Positions 57,287-64,000 of a stretch of DNA of 64,000 nt are shown in pieces. The DNA is from Gracilaria domingensis (lineage: Eukaryota > Rhodophyta > Florideophyceae > Gracilariales > Gracilariaceae). The notes under the pieces are model-generated. The model was given only the letters and a program-made list of their open reading frames with translations. It was not told where the DNA came from and ran no database searches. Position 1 is the stretch's first letter. Each line of letters begins with the position of its first letter. The position numbers were made by a program, and so were the translations under genes. Where the stretch lies: the NCBI GenBank assembly GCA_022539475.1, contig VCMS01000075.1, positions 124,001-188,000 of the forward strand, written 5' to 3'.

Positions 57287-58217
57287 TCAAATCCCTCCCA
57301 TCCTTCTCTCCTCCTGTCCCCTCAGAATCCCCTTCGCAGTCCGCGCTACCTCCGCCGCACTCCTAAACCCAGTCACCACCGGAGCTCCCACTCCCTCCCG
57401 CGGCACCTCCTCCACCACCTTCTTCATCTCCTTACGCCTCTTCTTCAGACGGCTCTTCCCATCCCCAACCCCACCACCCTTTGTCTTCGGTGTCACAGGA
57501 GACCCCTTCTGCACCGCCACCCTTCCCACACTTCCCTTCTCCGTCTTTCCCTCCACACCTCCTTTCACCGTCTCCTCTTCCACCAATCTTTGCCTCTTGC
57601 ACAGCTCCTTCACCTCCTTCTCCAGCACGTCCAACCTCTCTTTCAGAACCCTATTCTCCTCCCGCAACTCTCCAACCTCCCTTCCCGCACACTCCACTAT
57701 CCCATACACATGATTTCTCATCTCCACTCCCAATACCGACAACGAATTCCGCAGGCTCGAAATCGCCTCAACCGAAACACCACTACCACCCCCACTCAGC
57801 ACCACACCGCCCATTTCCGTTACAATCTCCACAATTCCATCGTCCAGTTGCTCCTTCATCACCAACCCCAACATCCCCACTCTCGCCTTCATCTCCCCCA
57901 CAAACCGCATCTCCCTGTCACCCTCTCCGTCCCCACTCTCTATCTGGTCTCCAACCTCTAACTGACTGAGATGCACCGCACCCCTTCTCTCCATTGCGAC
58001 CCCCCTCCAACTCCAATTCTACCCCCTTCTCCACCTCATCACCCTCCCCTCTCCTCGCCTCACACTCCTTTTCTTCATCGGCCACTTCCTTCTTCTGCAA
58101 CATCCGACCAGCCGCCGTAATCACGTCTTCTTCCCGCTTTGGTGACGGCGTCTGCGGTACCTCCTCCCCCTCCAACAGCGCCAACAGCTCCTCATCCTTC
58201 ACGTATCCGTTCGACAT
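57287..58217 (-). pseudogene. Coiled-coil protein of unknown function, one frame break
   Basis: An ATG at 58217 opens MSNGYVKDEELLALLEGEEV and an acidic region. At a run of six G near 58000 the frame shifts, and the sequence goes on in another frame from 57994 (SQLEVGDQIESGDGEGDREM) to a stop at 57287. The second part has a leucine-zipper-like coiled coil (VGELREENRVLKERLDVLEK), a basic KKRRKEMKKVVEE stretch and a final TGFRSAAEVARTAKGILRGQ. Composition is clearly protein-like in both halves. Gag-like ORF1 proteins of retroelements have similar make-up, but I see no RT nearby. A base-calling error in the G run would make it an intact gene of about 310 codons. Confidence 0.5.
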
Positions 58218-58850
58218 CTTCAGAAGAAAAAGTAGTAGTTGGATCGAAGTTTCCGCTGCGATACAGTGCAATCGAGCTAAACTGTGCTGTCCACCCCCAC
58301 TGTCCAACCACACGGGCTATATCCAGCACCATGATTGTCCCTGTTTCCCTCATCCCATTTCCCGCCAAAACATCTACTGTACACCTCCGCACCTTCCACT
58401 ATTTAAGCGCCATCTCTCTGTCCCCTCTTCACATAGTCCCCACCCACCTCGCCTCGACCGGCGATATTTTTCTCTTCCACCATAACCTCACTCGATGGTT
58501 AGAGCAAAACAGGAAGATATTGCCAGTGGAGGCAAGCTAAGGACTAGTGATTGTACTTAGAGTTGCTCACCCTCTGTCTCGACTGGGAACATGTTCTTCT
58601 TCCGTCACATCCTTTGTGGGTTGTGACAAAAAAAGAATATGTCACCACTCGACACCGGGTGGGTAACGATAGTAGCACGTAGAGTAGTTCATCCTCCCTC
58701 TCAGCGTCCACTGGGGATATATTGATGTTCTCTCACATCCTTTCCCGGTTGTGATACAAGAGAAATACATCTCCAATGGAGACGGAGAATATAGTCGTGA
58801 TAACACGTAAAGGTAACAATGTAATAAACAATAAATTTATGCTACTATCT
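58218..58850. other. Intergenic; two similar short segments
   Basis: Two related stretches (about 58560-58640 and 58680-58760) share CTCGACTGGGA/CGTCCACTGGGG, TTCTTCTC-like runs and CACATCCTTT..GGGTTGTGA, a diverged tandem duplication. No gene. Confidence 0.4.
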
Positions 58851-59174
58851 CTAACCAACCTTTCGAAAACCAGCTATGACATGAGCTGGGTTACTCGAGC
58901 CAAAGATGGCAGGTCCTGCAACTGAAATGTTTGCACCGGCCTTCACTACTGCTTTCACAGTACTCAGTCCAATACCCCCATCCACCTGTATCCCTATTCT
59001 TGGGTACAACTCCCTTGCATGTCGCATCTTGTCAAGAACACCCTCCATAAACGCCTGTCCTCCAAACCCTGGCTCCACCGTCATCAACAATAACATGTCT
59101 ACAACTCCTTCCTTCATAAGTGCTTCTACGACCTTTATAGACGTATTCGGGCGCAATCCAACTCCATCCTTTTA
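58851..59174 (-). pseudogene. RPE: Ribulose-phosphate 3-epimerase, 3' fragment
   Basis: About 107 codons match the C-terminal half of the family: KDGVGLRPNT, LLLMTVEPGFGGQAF, VDGGIG, AGANISVAGPAIFG. The full enzyme (about 225 residues) interconverts ribulose and xylulose 5-phosphate in the Calvin and pentose-phosphate pathways. The frame is closed by a TAA immediately upstream of the fragment, and no first half is found in the adjoining kilobase. An upstream exon is possible, but there is no pyrimidine-rich acceptor, so a truncated copy is more likely. The active-site Asp of VDGG is retained. Confidence 0.75.
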
Positions 59175-59568
59175 ATTATGGCAATCCAAGTGAAGCTATA
59201 GAACCCGTTCACGTCATTTATGAAGCCAAAATGGCTCCTTTCATCCTGTATTCCAGCTCCCCGTAACTCGTACTTTACAACTACTTTACAACTCAGGTTC
59301 GAAATCAGTTTCATTCATTGCACACTTTCTACTCTTCCACCTACCTTTCATAAAACATCATCACACTTTGTGGCTTGTCGTCTCATACAAGCCCTATCAT
59401 TCATTCAGTACAATCACATATCATACATTTCGCTCACTTTCACAAAGTGAACCATGTTCCCGTTCTGCGCTTCCCAACCGTTTTTACTTAAGTATCACTC
59501 TTTACCCCAGCAGTTCTCCGCCCCATCTTCCATTTCTATCGTCACACAAAAACATTCGAACACTTGCA
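59175..59568. other. Intergenic; upstream of the reductase-like pseudogene
   Basis: Pyrimidine-rich on the plus strand near the start of the next gene, with no TATA box. Nothing else seen. Confidence 0.4.
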
Positions 59569-60470
59569 ATGAACTCCCAGTCCGACATGCCTCCCACTCC
59601 GCCTCCGAGTCCCAGATACTCTGACGTCCCTCAGGCCTCATCTCCCGCCCGAAGGACTCGGGCCGTTATTGTTGGAAGGGGACGTATAGGTACCATGCTG
59701 GCGAACGAAGAAGATACGGTCATTTCCGCACACGAATTCTGCAGCATGGCTGCTACCTCTCATCTTTCTGATGTACCGATACTAGTTTGTGGAAGAACGA
59801 ACACCCTGGAGACCGTAATTCAGGCTTGCCCTTATTCGCTCAGAGAGAATCTCGTTTTCTTCTAGAATGGAGACATCATACCATTGGTTTCGAAGCTCGG
59901 TGTGGACAAATGTTCAAAAGTTGTCCTATACGTTGGTGTCCCCTCAAGAAACGCAGCTCCGCAGGATGGTGTCACTCCTCAAAGTCCGATGGTCTCACTG
60001 TCGCAACAGGAAAGTGGGCCTCCAACGTTGCAGACAGGTTTAGGTCTATGGGTCTCACTTGCGGGGTTGTCGACGAAGACACATTTCTCGTAAGCTATTA
60101 TGAGAAGCTCGTGTGGCTATCAGCGTTCAACATCGTCGGGGCCTCAAGAAGTTTCATTCCTATGGACGTAGTCGCTACGGAGTGCAGTACGGTTGTGCTC
60201 ACAATAATGAAAGAGCTGTTGAAGATAGTTTCGCTTAAGACAGGTACTACTTTCAACCTGGAAGAGACCGTTGGGCGACTTCTTGCATATGGGAAAACTC
60301 TCGTTGGCTTCCCTACTTCTTTCTCCGACTTTCAGTTTAGGAACGCGTACTTCTACGACTTTTCCCGCCAAGAAAGAAACATTGTAGGCGGTGACCCCGC
60401 TCCTTTTCATACAAACTACGTCAACGTTGTTAAGGAAAAGTTATCCCCCTCCCCATTCCCCCAGCTTTGA
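59569..60470 (+). pseudogene. Ketopantoate reductase-like protein, broken
   Basis: After a Pro-rich leader the N-terminal Rossmann segment reads AVIVGRGRIGTMLA, then VPILVCGRTNTLE and NLVFF-stop-NGD. The stop at 59863 replaces the expected Gln of the family's Q-N-G motif. A frame change near 59985 follows. The C-terminal helical domain has SYYEKLVWLSAFNIVGA, which fits the family's substrate-binding K-x4-N pattern, and ends at 60470. Members of this superfamily reduce 2-dehydropantoate with NADPH, but many relatives have other substrates. Two disruptions make it probably inactive. Confidence 0.6.
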
Positions 60471-61194
60471 GGTTAGAACACATGACTTTTCGGTGTTGTA
60501 AACCTTTTAGAGATAGTTAAACATAAAAGTTACTTTATCGAAATGACCTGTTCCTATTACATTACTTATCTTCTGTCTCTTGCAGATGCTAGTTTTTGGC
60601 GAGGGTCGTCCAGAAATTGGCAAGGGTCGTCCAGTAAATTTTTTGAAAAAATATCGAGATCAATTATTTCAAAATTTGCAGATAATTGCTTGGGTCGTCC
60701 AGAATCTCTGTGCAGTAAATACTGGGGGGTTTTCCACTCGTGCTAGTTCTTTAGTCGAGGGCTACCTGAACCGTATTTCGCGAAGTCTAGGTTCAGTTTC
60801 CATTGAGGTGCACATTACACGATACCTTCTGCGGAATGATACCCTGCAACGCATGGAATACTAGTGCTAGTACAGATGATCCCCATTATGAAATCATACC
60901 GTTTTATTCGTATCTATTCTTCTATCGACCGCTTTTGCTAACCACTACTTCGCTATATTACATGTACCATTTCCCCATAATGGAGCGGGTGTAGGCGCAA
61001 TCTGCGGCAGATGCCGCAGACTGCACCTCCACCATAGTGCTGGATCGGTAGAACACATACGCACTCCGAGAGGATGAGGCGCTTCGCGCCTCATCCTCTC
61101 CGTTCCTCATGTAGGGAACCATGCCCAGATGCATGGTTCCCTACTTGAGGAACCTGCACCTGCAACTCGTGAGCTACCTCCGCATCAAAAGTCA
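60471..61194. other. Intergenic; short repeats and double hairpin
   Basis: GGGTCGTCCAG occurs three times at about 60605-60700. Two adjacent hairpins lie at 61068-61153. No gene recognised. Confidence 0.45.
61068..61153. repeat. Two tandem long hairpins
   Basis: 61068-61082 pairs perfectly with 61086-61100 (15 bp, loop TTC). 61102-61124 pairs with 61131-61153 (23 bp, one central mismatch, loop of 6). The two hairpins are 1 base apart. Confidence 0.9.
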
Positions 61195-61950
61195 TTTACC
61201 TGTATACGCAAGCAGAAAGTATCCATAAGTTAGTCAATGATCCGTTAGATACATTTGAAATGCGATGGAACGTACCATTGATAAAACGAAACAGAAACGT
61301 TGCGCTAGAAAAGTCGAGGGACCTGGTAACTCGCATACGGAAGAAGAAGCAGGAAAGGGATCGGTTAGATTACCAGCCGACCATATCATCGTAAACCGCG
61401 AAAGGTGTCGAAGCGAGAACTCACAAGCAAGGACACCGAGAATGCCCATGCAGCAAACATACCGCAAGACGCGATAAACGAGAATCTAGCCTATATCCCA
61501 AACAAGTACCAGAATCGCCTATCCCGAACAGTCAGACAGTAAAACGACCAATTTCATTTTGTCTCTCAAGATCGATGATGGATCTGGAGAGATGAAATAA
61601 AATTGGTCGTTTACCTGTATACGCAAGCAGAAAGTATCCATAAGTTAGTCAATGCTCCGTTGGAAACATTTGAATTGCGATGGAACGTACCATTGATAAA
61701 GCAAAACAGAAACGTTGCGCTAGAAAAGTCCAGGGACCTAGTAACTCGCAAAATGAAAAAGAAGAAGGAAAGGGATCGGTTAGATTACCAGCCCACCATC
61801 ATCGTAAAGCGCGAAAGGTGTCGAAGCAAGAACTCACAAGCAACGACACCGAGAATGCCCATGCAGCAAACATACCGCAAGATGCGATAAACGAGACAGA
61901 AACCTATGTCTCAACCAAGTACCAGAATCGCCTATCCCGAACAGGCAGAG
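61195..61950 (+). repeat. Tandem duplication of about 340 bp with coding-like divergence
   Basis: 61195-61538 and 61610-61950 are close copies. Both encode, in one frame, YTQAESIHKLVN, RWNVPLIK, NRNVALEKSRDLVTR and ERDRLDYQPT. Differences are largely silent or conservative (TTA-GAT/TTG-GAA, TCG/TCC, CTG/CTA), as expected for a formerly coding sequence. Both copies are now closed by stops or shifts. The linker, 61542-61612, is an imperfect hairpin with 26-base arms (AAACGACCAATTT). Confidence 0.7.
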
Positions 61951-62222
61951 CTAGAGCCTATGGCGCAACGAAATGAACTATTGGTCGCGTACTTACAGTC
62001 GTCGGTTTGGGTTACCGGGTTCCCGTTTTCACCCTTCAACTCGTTCTATATCTTGAACAAATAGAAGAAGTTGAGGGTGATTAGCTTATTTCCAGCCGTT
62101 TCCATGTCGCAGAGCGCGAAGAAACGCGGTGAGGATTGGTTAGTTTAGAGCAAAGATACGTGGAAGGATATGGGAGAACGTACGAAAAGACTGCACGGAA
62201 TACATCCCTGAGATACGGATGA

Positions 62223-62297
62223 CTCCGTCCTACTTTCTTCCGCCCTCTACTTTATGGAGCCTCCATAAAGTGGAGGGCGGGAAAAAGTACGACGGAG
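62223..62297. repeat. Long hairpin upstream of the transposase gene
   Basis: Arms of about 37 bases (62223-62259 and 62261-62297) with about five mismatches and a single-base loop. The core is CCGCCCTC-T-ACTTTATGGAG. Confidence 0.85.
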
Positions 62298-62570
62298 CGG
62301 AGTATAACGCGATGATATCGATGGCATGGCTCACGACGGTAACGGAAGTTCGGACGTCGGAGGCGCGGCGGCGGCGGCGAAGGGAAGAGATTTATTTTTC
62401 TGTGCGAGATTGGACAAGTGTACAGCGTACAACGTTGGGAAACCACAGGTTTATAACTAGTGGTAGATAATACGAGAAGTACACCCTTGTGTTGAGGTCG
62501 ACGTGTACCTACGTTCCTTTTTGAACGAAAGCACGTGATTTAAACTCAAAATATATTCTCCGTTCTCAGC

Positions 62571-64000
62571 ATGACGTCGATCTTGACTGTCGCTCGACCT
62601 CCTTCTCCCTTCAGACGCCCTTCCCTTGCAGTCTTTGTCGTCGTTTCTCGTTCAGTTCTTCTTCCCATGGTCTACTACTGTACACATAAGAAGCGTGGGT
62701 GCCCCTTCGTTACTCGCCGAGGAGTCTTATCCCTTCAACAGCATGTCAACCATTGCCCGTTTCGTCTGAAAGCAGCGCTGGAAGACGACAATAGCCGGCC
62801 CATTCGGAGAAGCAAGCGTCTCAAGCTTTCCGCACCCGCGCCCGCATCTTCCGAAACGGTCACTGCCCCTTGTCGCCTTCCCGAGCCTCCAGTGTCCGAG
62901 GACATCGTCGACCCCACTCCGTGCGCCCCTCCCATTCCGGACACTTCGCATTGTGTTTCTCCTTCCCCGGCTCCCGCGTCATTAGAGCGAGAACACGGAA
63001 GCAGTTCCCACCCAGTGCCTTCTGAGGAGGCCCTCGGTGATTTGCATATGGATTATCTCACAGTTTGTCTGGCTTCAGTAGCTTCCAACCTTGGTCATCG
63101 TGAGGCGGACGAGCTAATTGGGCTACTTCGGGACCCGCGATTCTCGCAAAAGCGATTCAACGAGACCATAACAAGTTCCAAGCGCTGTACAGAACTGAAG
63201 AACGCCATTTTCGAACGATACGCCTCAAAGGACGGTTTCAATGGCAGAACTGTCTCGCCAGAAGGATGTAAGTTCAGCGCCACCCTCTACACGAGAGACC
63301 CCGTTCAGACACTTGTGAAACAGCTCCAGTTGGCTAACAACGAAAACACATTCTTCCACCCTATACCTCAGAACCACTCCACGAAAATATCTCACCCCAT
63401 GTCCGGCTCTCTCGCAAGAGACGCCACCTCAAAACTTAAGGAAATGGTCATGGGCTCTTTGGATAGTAGAATAGTGTGGTACTCCCAAGAAATAAGTTAC
63501 AGTGAATCTTTCGTAGGTCTTCTGCAGGTATACACCGATAAGTCTTCAACAACTCTAAAGCAAACATCGCTTACCCCCTATCCTCTTCACCTCATATTTC
63601 TCAACTTCTCCGACGAGCTTCGCCGTAAGTGTATCCGTGATGACCTCACAGTAGTGGCATACTTCCCTACCACACTGATCGAGGTTTCCGCATCTGAAGC
63701 AGACGCAATGCCATTCGTTTCTAGCAAGTCTCTACGCGAGTCCAGGATGCAAATCCTTCAAGAATCTCTTCGTCAAGTCCTAGAGCCCATTCTAAATCTC
63801 ACGCAGAAAGGTTTTCAGTTCATCGGCGAAGACAAACTAAGTCGAGTGTGCCATCCTCTGCTTGCAAGTTATTGTGCGGATATTCCTGAGGCTAAGGACA
63901 TTTTGTCCATTCTTCATGGGACCAAAACGCAAAGCCCTTGTCATAGATGCAAAGCCCCTCCCTCATCTTTATGCAGTAATGTTCTTACGTCATTCACTGG
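62571..64000 (+). CDS. KDZ-family (Plavaka-like) DNA transposase, N-terminal part; continues beyond the window
   Basis: Open without a stop to the window edge, 476 codons visible. ATG codons at 62571 and 62667 are both possible. The second is followed at once by a C2H2-type finger (CTHKKRGCPF...HVNHCPF), so it may be the real start. A disordered Pro/Ser region follows (to about residue 140). Beyond it the pattern fits Plavaka transposases: RIVWYSQEISYSESF, LTPYPLHLIFLNF, VVAYFP, LRQVLEPI, CHPLLASYCADIPEAKD and CHRCKAPP, the family's Cys pair before the catalytic domain. The DDE catalytic residues lie to the right of the window. KDZ elements are large cut-and-paste transposons best known from fungi and some algae. 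The intact frame suggests a recent copy. Confidence 0.75.
   Translation, partial: MTSILTVARPPSPFRRPSLAVFVVVSRSVLLPMVYYCTHKKRGCPFVTRRGVLSLQQHVNHCPFRLKAALEDDNSRPIRRSKRLKLSAPAPASSETVTAPCRLPEPPVSEDIVDPTPCAPPIPDTSHCVSPSPAPASLEREHGSSSHPVPSEEALGDLHMDYLTVCLASVASNLGHREADELIGLLRDPRFSQKRFNETITSSKRCTELKNAIFERYASKDGFNGRTVSPEGCKFSATLYTRDPVQTLVKQLQLANNENTFFHPIPQNHSTKISHPMSGSLARDATSKLKEMVMGSLDSRIVWYSQEISYSESFVGLLQVYTDKSSTTLKQTSLTPYPLHLIFLNFSDELRRKCIRDDLTVVAYFPTTLIEVSASEADAMPFVSSKSLRESRMQILQESLRQVLEPILNLTQKGFQFIGEDKLSRVCHPLLASYCADIPEAKDILSILHGTKTQSPCHRCKAPPSSLCSNVLTSFT

Noticed and set aside
57059-57961. A 300-codon plus-strand frame rich in His/Pro/Leu
   Set aside because: It is the reverse strand of the coiled-coil gene; its composition mirrors Glu/Lys/Val codons.

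Overview
The window looks like nuclear DNA of a eukaryote with compact, intron-poor genes and many transposable elements. My best guess is a red alga of the Chondrus type, but that rests on general style and not on a marker gene. Protein genes are mostly single-exon. The one clear intron, in the phosphoserine aminotransferase gene, is 85 bases with a GTAAG start and CAG end. Several genes carry a TATAAAAG-type box about 85-150 bases before the start codon.

Layout, left to right. 1-3584 (minus): a long open frame of a non-LTR retrotransposon (endonuclease, reverse transcriptase, RNase H) that runs off the left edge. 3836-8023: a large NB-ARC/WD40 protein resembling NLR immune receptors. 9141-9929: a glutathione-transferase-like gene, with a broken partial copy at about 11.5-11.8 kb. 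12754-13119: a small coiled-coil protein. 13889-17805 (minus): a secreted von Willebrand D-domain protein broken by stops and single-base shifts. 19735-20329: a short hAT-like inverted-repeat element. 24093-25350: phosphoserine aminotransferase. 28346-31852 and 31919-35002: XPG/Rad2 nuclease and MCM6 helicase, convergent and only 66 bases apart, with E2F-type sites upstream of MCM6. 35355-36137 (minus): a small secreted cysteine-rich protein.

From 37.5 to 53.1 kb the window is dominated by Ty3/gypsy chromoviruses. One copy (37470-49823) has two 1167-bp LTRs and a decayed gag-pol on the minus strand. Between the end of pol and the 3' LTR lies an extra gene of about 475 codons on the opposite strand, with its own TATA box next to the polypurine tract. 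A second, diverged and truncated element (50.5-53.1 kb) carries a recognisable homologue of this antisense gene in the same place relative to its chromodomain. This conserved antisense gene is the strongest candidate for something undescribed.

The right end (53.8-64 kb) holds a broken gene with a ParB-like domain, a coiled-coil gene with one frame break, fragments of ribulose-phosphate 3-epimerase and of a ketopantoate-reductase-like gene, a tandem coding-like duplication, several long hairpins, and the start of a KDZ (Plavaka-like) DNA transposase that runs off the right edge.

XPG and MCM6 act in DNA repair and replication, and phosphoserine aminotransferase in serine synthesis. Most of the remainder is mobile or decaying DNA. 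No rRNA, CRISPR array or confident tRNA gene was seen. Translations and alignments were done by eye.
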